Counted from the stretch's first letter, positions 19,499 through 28,667 are shown. The stretch is DNA of 64,000 bases from Ardenticatenia bacterium (GCA_030949995.1 JAUZRY010000002.1:20178-84177), one strand, 5' to 3'. Numbers and translations are program-made. The notes: generated by a model not told the origin, from the letters alone.

Positions 19499-20602
19499 AT
19501 GGAGCTATTTGAAGCAGTAGAAAGCGGGAGCATATCAAAAGTTAAAGAACTGATAGAAAAAGGGGTGGATGTGAATGCAACCAAGGGTGGGAGGTGGAGT
19601 CTCTTACACGAAGCTGCTTATTGGGGCCGTAAAAAGATCGCCGAACTTCTCGTAGCTCATGGCGTAAAGATTCATGTCAGAAATCAAGATGGTTTTACGC
19701 CCCTACATGTTGCTATCTCCAAGGACCGTATGGATATGGTGCAGTGGCTTGTAGAACAAGGAGCAAACATTCATACCAGAGATAAAATTGGGTGGACGTC
19801 TTTACACTTCGCTTCTGCAAAAGGGTATATCACCTGTTTCAGCGATACCAGCGAAAGCCGCTGGATTCCTTTATATGTTCCCCCAAAAGAGCGCATAACT
19901 ATCATAAGGTTTCTGCTGGAAAAAGGAGTGAACATCAACGCGCGAAGCAACGATGGACTAACACCTTTATACATAGCAGTCCTGCACGGTCATACCGAAG
20001 TTGTAAAATATCTTATAGAGCAGGGCGCCGATATCCATATAAGCGATAAAGATGGCGATACTCTCTTACACGCCGCTTCTCGAGCAGTCTATAACAGCGA
20101 TGCGGAAGCAAAAGCAACCATCGCTTTGCTGGTCGAGAAAGGCGTAGATGTCAACGCAAGGAATACCCACGGTTGGACACCCTTACATTACGCCGCCCTT
20201 CGGAGGACACAACCGAATCATAAAGCAGTTGTAGAGGAGCTTATCCAGCAAGGCGCCGATGTCAACGCAAAAGATGCCCATGGCGAAACGCCTTTGCACA
20301 AAGCAGCAGAGAATTGTGATGACGTTGTCGTGGGACTGCTCATCCAAAACGGCGCCGATGTGAATGCAAGAGATGAAAGTGGGGAGACGCCTTTGCACAA
20401 AGTGCTTAGCGTAGACGCGCGGTTCAATGCAGATTATTGGTACGACGCTCTGAGTCAAAGGGTGATCAGATTGCTCCTATCAAAAGGAGCCGATGTCAAT
20501 GCCAAAAACAAAAACGGAGAGACTCCTTTGGATAGAGCGCTTTCAGAGGGCTCCGAAGAAGCAATCCTATTGATGAGCAGAGAAGGCAAGAAAGAGCCAT
20601 AG
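19499..20602 (+). CDS. Ankyrin-repeat protein
   Basis: About 367 residues made almost entirely of ankyrin repeats: roughly nine to ten copies of the pattern G-x-TPLHxAA...VVxxLLxxGADVNA, for example HGWTPLHYAAL, ADVNAKDAHGETPLHKAAE and ADVNARDESGETPLHK. No signal peptide, membrane segment or catalytic domain is seen, so it is probably a cytoplasmic protein-binding scaffold with unknown partner. I prefer the ATG at 19499 (AAGGA 8 nt upstream) over the ATG at 19490, which sits on that site. The gene is markedly AT-richer than its surroundings and lies between two MITE-like elements, suggesting acquisition. Confidence 0.9.
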   Translation: MELFEAVESGSISKVKELIEKGVDVNATKGGRWSLLHEAAYWGRKKIAELLVAHGVKIHVRNQDGFTPLHVAISKDRMDMVQWLVEQGANIHTRDKIGWTSLHFASAKGYITCFSDTSESRWIPLYVPPKERITIIRFLLEKGVNINARSNDGLTPLYIAVLHGHTEVVKYLIEQGADIHISDKDGDTLLHAASRAVYNSDAEAKATIALLVEKGVDVNARNTHGWTPLHYAALRRTQPNHKAVVEELIQQGADVNAKDAHGETPLHKAAENCDDVVVGLLIQNGADVNARDESGETPLHKVLSVDARFNADYWYDALSQRVIRLLLSKGADVNAKNKNGETPLDRALSEGSEEAILLMSREGKKEP

Positions 20603-20664
20603 AGAAAGCCCACTCGGCCAAGAAACCTCTCCCAGAGAAACATTTCTCAATGAGCACATCATCT

Positions 20665-20763
20665 CTGGACTTTTGACTAACTCGATTTGCCCACTACATG
20701 TGGTGATTCAGTGCCACAGTAACCACTACATGTAGGGGCCAAAGCCAGTTTGTCAAACGTCCA
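20665..20763 (+). mobile_element. MITE-like element 2, about 99 bp, same end family
   Basis: Left end CTGGACTTTTGAC (20665-20677) differs at one base from the end of element 1; the right end GTCAAACGTCCA (20752-20763) pairs with it imperfectly. Direct repeats ATCATCT flank it (20658-20664 and 20764-20770), a 7-bp target duplication of the same length as for element 1 but different sequence. Inside, CCACTACATGT occurs twice. Confidence 0.62.
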
Positions 20764-20813
20764 ATCATCTAGGACTCTACTGCAAAAACGGCACCTCATC
20801 AAGCGGGAAGGAC

Positions 20814-22199
20814 GCGGTGATTACCCATAAGTTGGTTGGGGAGGGCCAGGGGCGGGCTGAAGGCCAAGGGCGGGGCCGATAGCCAGGGCTTGCCACACTT
20901 TGGCCAATCCCCAAAGCCGCCAGTAAAGGCCGCTGCGGTCGTTTTGGCGTCCCAATTTGCCTCCCCAGCGCTAAAACCGGCGCACGATAGGCTGGGGCCA
21001 ACGTCGCAGCGCCCGGAACAGGAACAGGACGGCCCAAAGCAGGCACACAAAGAGGCGTTGCATGGTCTCCAGGGAACGCACCAGCAGCGGTTCGATGTTC
21101 AGGCCGGCCTCTTGGGCCAGGCGATAACTGTGCTCGATGTGACCCCGTAAGCACCGGTCGGCATACACCTGCCGGGCCTGGCGCAGGGTCGTCACCGGAC
21201 GTCGGGTCAGCAGGCCCACAAGCCGCTCTTCTTCCTCATCATCGTCCTCACCCGCACTCAAGGGCTCCACTACCACCAGGCTGAGGGGCTCGGTCCCCTC
21301 CGGGAGACGCACCCGAAACCAACCCACCCGCAGCGTGCGTTGTTCCCGGCGTCCAGCGCGCTGAAACCGGACTTCAAAGGTCCCCTGCCACCAGACCAAC
21401 TGCATCAACTCCCCGATGGTAATGGGCTCCAAGCGGGAGAGCCGTTCATTCCCCACGTCCACCACCCGCTTCCGATGGGCACAGGGCGTGCTGCGGAAAC
21501 AACGCCCGCGTGGTGCGGATGGCCCGCCGAAGGTACCGGTTCTGGCTGACAAAATCGGGCGTTTGAGACGAAAACCAGCGCGCATAGGTGTAGGCGGGTT
21601 GTTGGCGGTGGACGATGGCGGCGGTGATGGCCGGATAGCCCCAGGTGAGCCGGGCCTTCCCCCGCCTGTCGGGCGGCCGGCTTTTGTAGATCCGACTCGC
21701 CCCTTCCAGGCGCCGGGTATAGGGCTTCTCAAATGGCACCGGGTCGATGGCCACAATCAACACCTCGGGCTGCGCTTCCGCCACCTCCCGCCGCGCCGCC
21801 AGATACAGGCTCTTCGTGATTTGGTGGGTGGTCACCCGCCGGGAATGGAGCACCCGATACCCCCGTTTGGCCGCTGCCCAGGCCCCTTGCCGGGCCGTCG
21901 CCCACATGACGTTGGTCACGTGCGGGCTTTGCGCCGCCGGCAAACCCTGCACGAAGGCCTTGGCGCGCGCCCGCAGCCGCTTATCCGGCCAGATGCGCAC
22001 CAAGGGCGCCAGAAACGCCTCCAATTCCGCTTCGGCAAATTGCACTGGGAACGCCCCTTGGGGAAACCGGCCGGTTTGTGCTATCTTCTTCATCGGCCTT
22101 GCTCCTTGTTTGGTTTTGGGTTGGGGGGAGGGGGATACCTCTTCCCCTGCTCAGGAGCAAGGCCGTCTTCTCTTCCCCTGAGTTATGGGTAATCACCGC
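20814..22199 (-). mobile_element. IS4-like insertion sequence, 1386 bp
   Basis: Perfect 17-bp terminal inverted repeats GCGGTGATTACCCATAA at 20814-20830 and, inverted, at 22183-22199. The element contains one transposase gene on the minus strand. I see no direct repeats at the junctions. Its right end lies 10 bp before the -35 hexamer of the trp promoter. Confidence 0.88.
20971..22093 (-). CDS. IS4-like (DDE) transposase, one-base frameshift
   Basis: About 373 residues when one base is removed from a CCC run at 21465-21467, joining LCPSEA to VVDVGNERLSRL. Likely catalytic acidic residues lie in VIVAIDPVPFEKPY, VVDVGNERL and the C-terminal YADRCLRGHIEHSYRLAQEAGL segment, which resembles the YREMK region of IS4-type enzymes. 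The position inside perfect inverted repeats supports a recent, possibly active element if the frameshift is a sequencing error. Confidence 0.82.
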
Positions 22200-22209
22200 C
22201 CTTGAACTC

Positions 22210-22240
22210 TTGACAACTCAGCGTCTTTTTGCTATATAAT
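22210..22240 (+). promoter_or_regulatory. Promoter of the trp operon
   Basis: Consensus TTGACA (22210-22215), then TATATA at 22233-22238 with 17-nt spacing; TATAAT at 22235-22240 is also present at 19 nt. Start of transcription is expected near 22246. It is the strongest -35 and -10 pair in the window. Confidence 0.85.
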
Positions 22241-22539
22241 AGGAAGCGAGTGTGACAAGCACATACTTATAAAAGCGGTGAACCGGAAGAGTAACGCCTG
22301 AGCGCGCGCCAGAGAGGTGGACCTTGGCCATGTACGATGGTCGTGTGCTGCGAGTCCACTCGCAAGCGGCAGGCGTGAATGGGCCGGGGAGCTGGTGGCC
22401 CGAACAGCGTGCTTGGATCAGAGCAGCTCAGTAGGGTCATCCGGTGTCGCCGCCGTTATCGGGCGAGGGTATCGGCCGTATGCCGGGAAGGGCCGGGGCG
22501 GCCCGTACCTGAAATGAGTGAGGCTGGCTAATCTGTGGA

Positions 22540-22561
22540 CGCGCTCACGGGCGCGTTTTTT
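22540..22561 (+). terminator. Extra terminator-like hairpin inside the T-box leader
   Basis: CGCGC, six-base loop, GCGCG, followed by six T residues (22556-22561), located upstream of the T-box element. It has the form of an intrinsic terminator, or could be the T-box stem III region. Confidence 0.5.
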
Positions 22562-22601
22562 GTTGCTAGTCTAAGTGGGGTGGCACCGCGGGAAGCGCAA
22601 G

Positions 22602-22635
22602 GCGCTCTCGTCCCCTTAGGGCGAGAGCGCTTTTT
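22602..22635 (+). terminator. T-box regulated terminator
   Basis: Stem GCGCTCTCG and CGAGAGCGC (9 bp, with an additional CCC/GGG inside) followed by five T residues. The left part overlaps the region that the T-box antiterminator would occupy. Confidence 0.88.
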
Positions 22636-22682
22636 GTTTGTCGTCCCCGAAGAGGGCCTCTCACTGGATGGAGGTGAACCCC

Positions 22683-24224
22683 ATGCAATGTTCTCAGGAT
22701 GTGCTCAGACACCACTTGACCACAACACGGCAGTTGTTTCACGCACAAGCGCAGAAGACCGACGTCCGGTCGGTGCCGGTCTTCCGGGAATTGGCCGCTG
22801 ATTTGGAGACCCCGGTGACTCTCTACTTAAAATTGCGCCACTTGGGGCCCAGTTTCCTCTTGGAAAGTGTCGAGCGTGCTGCGCAGGTGGGCCGCTATTC
22901 CATTTTGGGGTGCGCTCCCCGTGGTCAAGTCATCGTCAACGGCCGCCATGTCACCCTCATCAACACAGGAAATCGCACGGGCTTTACGTTGCGTTCTCAT
23001 CAGGACCCCCTGCACGCCGTAAAAGCCGAACTCCAACGCTATCGTCCAGTAGCATCTCCCCCCTTTCCGACCGAGGATGTTCCCCGCTTCTTCGGCGGCG
23101 CCGTGGGCTACCTGGCCTATGACCTGGTACGCTTTTTCGAGCACTTGCCCAACCTGAACGTGGACCCGTTGGGGCTGCCCGAGGTCCACATGCTCATCGC
23201 CGACACCCTGGTCATCTTCGACCACGCGAAACACCGCCTGCTTATGTGCGTCGTGGTCCCCGTTCAGCCTGGCGACGACTTGGACCGTGTGTTCGACGAG
23301 GCAGTAGCGCGCTTGGACGACGTGGAGGCCCTTCTCCATCGTCCACTTCCGTCCCTGCCCCCCCCACCCGGCCGACTCATGGGACACCCTAAGCCCAGTA
23401 CCACTCGAGCTCAGTTCGAGGACGCTGTCCTGCGGGCCAAGGCGTACATTGCCGCCGGCGACATCTTTCAAGTGGTACTCTCCCAACGAGCGGCGCGTCC
23501 CACGCCAGTTGATCCGTTTGCCATCTATCGGGCTCTTCGTCGGCTCAACCCTTCGCCCTACATGTTCTTCCTCGACATGGGCGGTGACCCACCGGTGCGG
23601 TTGATCGGCTCCTCGCCCGAAATGTTGGTTCGACTTCAGGTCGCACGGCTGAAACTCGACCCATTGCCGGCACACGCCCCCGAGGCCGCACCCCACAGGA
23701 CGACCGCCTTCTGGAAGCTGACCTCCTAGCCGATCCCAAAGAACAGGCCGAACACGTGATGCTCGTGGACCTCGGGCGCAACGACTTGGGACGGGTATGC
23801 ACCTTCGGCTCAGTACAAGTGCCCGACTTCTTCACCGTCGAGCGCTACTCCCACGTCATGCACATTGTCAGCCGAGTGGTGGGTCAACTCCAAGAAGACT
23901 TCGATGCCTTTGACTTGGTGCGAGCCACATTTCCGGCTGGGACTGTAAAGCGGGGCACCGAAGGTGCGGGCCATGGAAATCATCGAAGAGCTGGAAGACC
24001 TTCGGCGGGGCCCCTACGCGGGCGCTGTGGGCTACTTTGGCTTCAACGGCAATATGGACACCTGCATCACCATTCGTACCATCGTGATGTGCGGCGACGT
24101 GGCCTACCTTCAGGCCGGCGCCGGTATCGTGGCGGACAGTGATCCCACCCGCGAATGGGAAGAAACGTGCCACAAGGTGCGCGCGTTGGAAGTGGCCATC
24201 GAAATGGCCGAGCGAGGCATGTAA
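22683..24224 (+). CDS. trpE: Anthranilate synthase component I TrpE, two frameshifts
   Basis: Converts chorismate to anthranilate using ammonia from TrpG. The N-domain has the tryptophan-binding LLES motif ([20 protein letters not shown]); the catalytic half has [34 protein letters not shown] and IRTIVM. One G is missing near 23669, where the family motif PGTRPRGRT should be read, and one A is extra in 23947-23949, where [16 protein letters not shown] resumes. The errors compensate, giving 513 residues. Essential blocks on both sides are intact, so sequencing error is likely. The ATG has GGAGG 8 nt upstream. First gene behind the T-box leader. Confidence 0.94.
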
Positions 24225-24253
24225 CAATTCCATCACACTCAGGAGGTGAGCGC

Positions 24254-25318
24254 ATGACGACTTCAGCCACATCCCAAACCACCCCCCATACAGCCGTCAC
24301 CGATGTTCCCAAGAAACGCCTGTTGACGGGCGACCGCCCCACAGGCAAGCTTCACTTGGGCCACTACGTAGGCTCCCTGCGCAACCGTGTGGCCCTTCAA
24401 GAAGAATACGACGCCTACTTCCTCATCGCCGACCTGCACACCCTCACCACGAAACCCTCCAAAGACGATATTGCCCGCATCCCCAACCACATCCGGGAGA
24501 TGGTGCTCGATTACCTAGCCGTCGGCATCGATCCCGAGAAGAGCACCATCTTCGTCCAGTCAGCCATTCCGGGCACCTATGAACTGAACTTGATCTTCGA
24601 GATGTTAGTGACCGTCCCCCGCTTGGCCCGTCTCCCCTCCATCAAAGAAATGGCACGAGCTGCCATGATCGACGAAGAAGCCATTCCCTTCGGCCTGTTG
24701 GGCTATCCTGTGCTCCAAGCGGCTGACATCCTGCTACCACGCGCCGAGATTGTGCCCGTGGGCAAGGATAATGTAGCCCACGTGGAGGTGACCCGGGAGA
24801 TTGCCCGCCGCTTCAACCACCTGTACGATCGCGTCTTCCCCGAACCCCAAGCGCTCGTGGGCGAGGAGCAGACCTTGGTCGGCATTGACGGCAAGGCCAA
24901 GATGAGCAAATCCCTCAACAACGCCATCTTTCTCAGCGACGACGAACAGACTGTCAACCACAAAGTGCGCCGCATGTACACCGATCCCAAACGCATTCGG
25001 GCCGACATTCCTGGCACAGTGGAGGGCAACCCCGTCTTCATCTACCATGATCTCTTCAACCCCAACACGGAAGAAGTGGAGGATTTGAAAGAGCGCTACC
25101 GTCAAGGGCGGGTCGGAGACGTAGAAGTGAAGAAGAAACTAGCCCGCGCCATCAACACCTTCCTCGAGCCCATTCGAGAACGGCGGGCCCACTTTGCCCA
25201 ACAGCCCGGCCTCATCGAGGACATCCTCCACGAGGGTAACCGCAAAATGCGCCAAGTCGCCGCTGAGACCATGGAGCTGGTGCGCGCGGCCATGGGGCTC
25301 ACGTATTTTCGGACCTGA
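24254..25318 (+). CDS. trpS: Tryptophanyl-tRNA synthetase
   Basis: Class I synthetase charging tRNA-Trp; 354 residues. The HIGH-type motif is in [16 protein letters not shown] and the KMSKS loop is [11 protein letters not shown]. The tryptophan pocket region around VQSAIP and [13 protein letters not shown] is normal. The start used follows AGGAGG with 8 nt spacing; an upstream in-frame extension into the trpE end is a shadow. Location between trpE and trpG means that the T-box adjusts both synthesis of tryptophan and its charging. Confidence 0.97.
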   Translation: MTTSATSQTTPHTAVTDVPKKRLLTGDRPTGKLHLGHYVGSLRNRVALQEEYDAYFLIADLHTLTTKPSKDDIARIPNHIREMVLDYLAVGIDPEKSTIFVQSAIPGTYELNLIFEMLVTVPRLARLPSIKEMARAAMIDEEAIPFGLLGYPVLQAADILLPRAEIVPVGKDNVAHVEVTREIARRFNHLYDRVFPEPQALVGEEQTLVGIDGKAKMSKSLNNAIFLSDDEQTVNHKVRRMYTDPKRIRADIPGTVEGNPVFIYHDLFNPNTEEVEDLKERYRQGRVGDVEVKKKLARAINTFLEPIRERRAHFAQQPGLIEDILHEGNRKMRQVAAETMELVRAAMGLTYFRT

Positions 25319-25371
25319 ACGCTCTCCAGTGGGACGACCGAGGAACGGTTCACGACGGAGGAGGTAACACG

Positions 25372-25935
25372 ATGGTGGTCGTCATCGACAACTACGACTC
25401 GTTTACGTACAACCTTGTCCAATACTTGGGTGAACTGGGGGCTGACGTACACGTCTTCCGCAACGATGCGATTACCCTGGATGCGCTGCAAGCCATGGCG
25501 CCCTCCCACGTGGTCATTTCGCCCGGCCCTGGTACTCCGCATGATGGGGGCATCTCCCTTGACCTCATCCGCGAGCTGCACACCCACGTGCCCATCCTGG
25601 GCGTCTGCTTGGGCCACCAGTGCATTGGTGCCGCCTTCGGGGGGCGCGTGGAGCGCGCCCCTCGGCTGATGCACGGCAAGACGAGCCGCATCTACCACGA
25701 CAGACGGGGCATCTTCAGCGGTGTTCCCAGCCCTTTCCAGGCCACCCGTTACCACAGCCTCATTGTTCAGGAGCCGTTGCCCGACTGCTTGGAAGTCACC
25801 GCCTTCACTGCCGAAGGAGAAGTCATGGCCGTGCGCCACAGAGCGGCCCCACTAGTCGGCGTCCAGTTCCACCCGGAGAGCGTGTTGACCGAATACGGCA
25901 AGGAGATCCTGCGGAACTTTCTGACGAACTACTGA
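25372..25935 (+). CDS. trpG: Anthranilate synthase component II (glutamine amidotransferase) TrpG
   Basis: Class I glutaminase supplying ammonia to TrpE. The 187-residue protein begins [22 protein letters not shown], with the nucleophile cysteine in [10 protein letters not shown] and the catalytic His-Glu pair in [11 protein letters not shown]. In many bacteria TrpG also serves PabB; no pabA is seen here. The start follows GGAGG with 9 nt spacing. Confidence 0.97.
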   Translation: MVVVIDNYDSFTYNLVQYLGELGADVHVFRNDAITLDALQAMAPSHVVISPGPGTPHDGGISLDLIRELHTHVPILGVCLGHQCIGAAFGGRVERAPRLMHGKTSRIYHDRRGIFSGVPSPFQATRYHSLIVQEPLPDCLEVTAFTAEGEVMAVRHRAAPLVGVQFHPESVLTEYGKEILRNFLTNY

Positions 25936-25946
25936 GGAGGAATGTG

Positions 25947-26996
25947 ATGATCCGTGAAGCGCTGATTGCTGTGCTGGACGGAAGATCACTCACCCAAGAA
26001 CAGGCTGAAGCAGCCATGAGCTCGATCATGAGCGGTGAAGCCACACCGGCCCAAATTGCCGGCTTCCTCGTCGCCCTGCGCATGAAGGGCGAGACTGTGG
26101 ACGAGATCGCCGGCTTTGCTCGGGCCATGCGCCGGGCCGCCATCGCCGTCCACCCGTCCCGACCCGACGTGATCGACACATGTGGCACCGGAGGCGACCG
26201 AGCCGGCACCTTCAACATCTCCACGACCACTGCCTTTGTCGTGGCCGGAGCCGGATTGGGCGTGGCCAAACACGGCAACCGCAGCGTCAGTAGCCGTTCG
26301 GGCAGCGCCGACGTGTTGGAGGCCTTGGGCGTCAACCTGGGGCTTTCCCCCGGCCGGGTGGCCCAAGCCATTGACGAGATCGGCATCGGCTTTCTCTTCG
26401 CGCCGAACCTCCACCCGGCCATGCGATACGCCATCGGACCGCGACGAGAACTGGGCGTGCGCACCGTTTTCAACATCCTCGGCCCACTCACGAACCCGGC
26501 AGGTGCCCGTGCCCAACTGCTCGGTGTCTATGATCCGAAGCTCACAGACGTGATGGCCAATGTGCTCCACGCCCTGGGCTGTCAGGCGGCCTTTGTGGTC
26601 CACGGCGCCGGTCGGGTGGACGAGTTGACCACCTCCGGGCTGAACCGGGTCAGTTACTTCGGCGTAGCGCCGGCCAACGGCCGGGTCATCACGGAAATGC
26701 TCGACCCCCGGGAATTGGGCTTCACACCTGCCCCTCCGGAGGCCCTTCAAGGGGGTGAACCCGCCGAAAACGCTCGCATTCTGCGCGCCATCTTGGCTGG
26801 CGAGGACCGCGGCCCGCGACGTGATGTCGTGGTGCTCAACGCCGCGGCCGCCCTGGTAGCCGGCGGCAGGGCGGCTACACTTGAAGAAGGAATCGCTCGC
26901 GCGGCCGAAAGCATTGACAGTGGCGCTGCCTTGCGTACACTTAAGGCGTTCATCGCGTTCACCCAGAGCGCAGAATCAACTCGGGAGCCGTCATGA
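25947..26996 (+). CDS. trpD: Anthranilate phosphoribosyltransferase TrpD
   Basis: Transfers phosphoribose from PRPP to anthranilate. The 349-residue product shows the PRPP-binding CGTGGDRAGTFNISTTTA, KHGNRSVSSRSGSADVLEALG and the FNILGPLTNPA motif. The ATG lies 6 nt after GAGGAGG; a GTG one codon earlier is possible. It ends 4 nt before the trpC start. Confidence 0.97.
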   Translation: MIREALIAVLDGRSLTQEQAEAAMSSIMSGEATPAQIAGFLVALRMKGETVDEIAGFARAMRRAAIAVHPSRPDVIDTCGTGGDRAGTFNISTTTAFVVAGAGLGVAKHGNRSVSSRSGSADVLEALGVNLGLSPGRVAQAIDEIGIGFLFAPNLHPAMRYAIGPRRELGVRTVFNILGPLTNPAGARAQLLGVYDPKLTDVMANVLHALGCQAAFVVHGAGRVDELTTSGLNRVSYFGVAPANGRVITEMLDPRELGFTPAPPEALQGGEPAENARILRAILAGEDRGPRRDVVVLNAAAALVAGGRAATLEEGIARAAESIDSGAALRTLKAFIAFTQSAESTREPS

Positions 26997-27000
26997 GCGT

Positions 27001-27795
27001 ATGGGCGCCAAGACCATCCTAGAACGCATTGTCCGCTGGAAACACGGCGAGATCGAGCGCCACAAGCAGAGACGGCCGCCGGAACTGGTGCGCGCTGAGG
27101 CGGCCATCGCCCCACGACCGCGCGATCTCGAAGCCGCGCTGCAGGCACCGGGCGTGGCCCTCATCGCCGAGGTCAAACGGGCCTCGCCCAGCAAAGGGCT
27201 GTTGCGCCACCAGTTCGACCCCGTCGAGCTGGCCACGGTCTACGAGGCCAACGGCGCTGCCGCCATCAGCGTGCTCACCGACCAACACTTCTTCCAGGGC
27301 AATGTGGACCACTTGCGGGCCGTGCGCCGTGCCGTCAGCGTGCCCGTGCTTCGCAAGGACTTCATCCTGGACCCATATCAAGTCTACGAGGCACGGGCGG
27401 CCGGCGCCGACGCGGTGCTCCTCATTGTGGCTGTCCTCGGGGACACCACCTTGGCCCACCTCCACGCGCTCGCGCGCGAGTTGGGCATGGCCGTCCTCGT
27501 AGAAGTCCACAACGAGAACGAGCTGGAACGGGCCCTGAGCATCTCCCCCACGTTAATCGGCATCAACAACCGGGACCTGCGCACCTTTCACGTTGACCTG
27601 AACACCACCGCCCGCCTGTGCCCCCTCATCCCGGCCGGCACCCTTGTGGTAGCCGAAAGCGGCATTCACTCGGCCGCCGACGTGCGCCACCTGGCCGAGA
27701 TGGGCGTGGACGCCATCCTGGTGGGTGAAGCCATCGTGCGGGCCAAGGACGTGGCCGCCAAAGTCCAGGAACTGGCTTCGGCGGGCAACAATTGA
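27001..27795 (+). CDS. trpC: Indole-3-glycerol phosphate synthase TrpC
   Basis: Ring closure of CdRP to indole-3-glycerol phosphate; TIM barrel of 264 residues. Key motifs: IAEVKRASPSKG (catalytic Lys and Glu), VPVLRKDFILD, IGINNRDLRTF and VAESGIHS. TrpC is a separate protein here, not fused to TrpF. The ATG has only a weak GGGAG about 14 nt upstream, so coupling to trpD translation is likely. Confidence 0.97.
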   Translation: MGAKTILERIVRWKHGEIERHKQRRPPELVRAEAAIAPRPRDLEAALQAPGVALIAEVKRASPSKGLLRHQFDPVELATVYEANGAAAISVLTDQHFFQGNVDHLRAVRRAVSVPVLRKDFILDPYQVYEARAAGADAVLLIVAVLGDTTLAHLHALARELGMAVLVEVHNENELERALSISPTLIGINNRDLRTFHVDLNTTARLCPLIPAGTLVVAESGIHSAADVRHLAEMGVDAILVGEAIVRAKDVAAKVQELASAGNN

Positions 27796-27806
27796 GGAGG
27801 AACGCT

Positions 27807-27941
27807 ATGGAAAACAACAGCGGAGTTCTGGCCGGTATCATGGCCGGCGTGATCGCCCTGGCCGTGGGCACCTCCCTGTGCATCGTCATCCTACTGATCG
27901 CCTCACAGGCCGACCCCGTGCGGTCTCTACTGGGGCTGTAA
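27807..27941 (+). CDS. 44-residue single-pass membrane peptide in the trp operon
   Basis: A very small frame with ATG placed 6 nt after GAGGAGG, one of the best ribosome binding sites in the operon. The peptide is MENNSGVLAG, then a hydrophobic helix of about 25 residues (IMAGVIALAVGTSLCIVIL and on), then a short polar tail SQADPVRSLLGL. Spacing to trpC (11 nt) and trpF (42 nt) is that of a normal operon member. I recognise no family. It contains no tryptophan, so it is not a leader peptide for attenuation. Confidence 0.65.
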   Translation: MENNSGVLAGIMAGVIALAVGTSLCIVILLIASQADPVRSLLGL

Positions 27942-27983
27942 CCGCCTTCGGGGCTGGCACCTGTGGGACGACGGGAGCACGCA

Positions 27984-28667
27984 ATGACACGTGTGAAAAT
28001 CTGTGGCATCACCAACCTGGAAGACGCGATGGCTGCCGCAGCCGCCGGCGCCGATTTCGTGGGCTTTGTCTTCTACGACAAAAGCCCTCGCTTCATTGCA
28101 CCAGATCGGGCTGCCACCATCGTCCGCGCACTGCGGGACGAACTCGGGTCTTCCTGTCCGTGTACTGTTGGCATCTTCGTGGACGCGCCTGTTGATGAGG
28201 TGCGTGCCCTCCTCGACGGCGTGGGGCTTGACTTGGCCCAACTCCACGGCAGTGAACCCCCGGCCGAGGTGCGTCAACTCCGGCCGCGGGCCTACAAGGC
28301 GATTCGTCCCCAAGCGCGGGAAGACGCAGAGGCAGCCCTGGCCTTGTACTACGACACCATGCCTCAGGACGAGAACGCGCCCCAGTTGCTCATGGACAGC
28401 TACCATCCCTGGCTCATCGGGGGAACGGGCATCCTGGCGGACGTGGCCGTCGCCATGCTGGTGGCCCGGCGCGTGCGTCTTATGTTGGCCGGCGGGCTCA
28501 CGCCCGAAAGCGTGGGCGAAATCATCCGCCGCGTGCGCCCCTGGGGCGTGGATGTCTCCAGTGGGGTAGAGCGCACCAAGGGCATCAAAGATCACGCTCG
28601 CATACGAGCCTTTGTCGAAGCCGTGCGACGTGCGGATGCCACCCGTGGCCCAGAGGAAGCACCATGA
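27984..28667 (+). CDS. trpF: Phosphoribosylanthranilate isomerase TrpF
   Basis: Amadori rearrangement of PRA to CdRP; 227-residue TIM barrel. Motifs: VKICGITNLEDA (catalytic Cys), GFVFYDKSPRFI, LDLAQLHGSE, MLAGGLTPESV and GVDVSSGVE. The stop overlaps the start of the following HIT gene as ATGA. Confidence 0.96.
   Translation: MTRVKICGITNLEDAMAAAAAGADFVGFVFYDKSPRFIAPDRAATIVRALRDELGSSCPCTVGIFVDAPVDEVRALLDGVGLDLAQLHGSEPPAEVRQLRPRAYKAIRPQAREDAEAALALYYDTMPQDENAPQLLMDSYHPWLIGGTGILADVAVAMLVARRVRLMLAGGLTPESVGEIIRRVRPWGVDVSSGVERTKGIKDHARIRAFVEAVRRADATRGPEEAP

Larger units (their letters stand above)
22246..22637 (+). ncRNA. T-box leader (tRNA-Trp sensing) of the trp operon
   Basis: A leader of about 390 nt with the conserved T-box element GGGGTGGCACCGCGGGA at 22577-22593, whose TGGC bulge pairs with the tRNA acceptor end, directly before a terminator hairpin. 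Stem I features AGAGTAACG and CCAGAGAGG occur near 22288 and 22310. A TGG at 22414-22416 is one candidate Trp specifier, but I could not fold stem I reliably. Specificity for tRNA-Trp is inferred from the operon, which contains both trp synthesis genes and trpS. Uncharged tRNA should favour the antiterminator and switch on the operon. Confidence 0.88.

Noticed and set aside
20804..22210. A target-site duplication for the IS4-like element.
   Set aside because: Flanks next to the perfect inverted repeats share no direct repeat longer than 2-3 bp.
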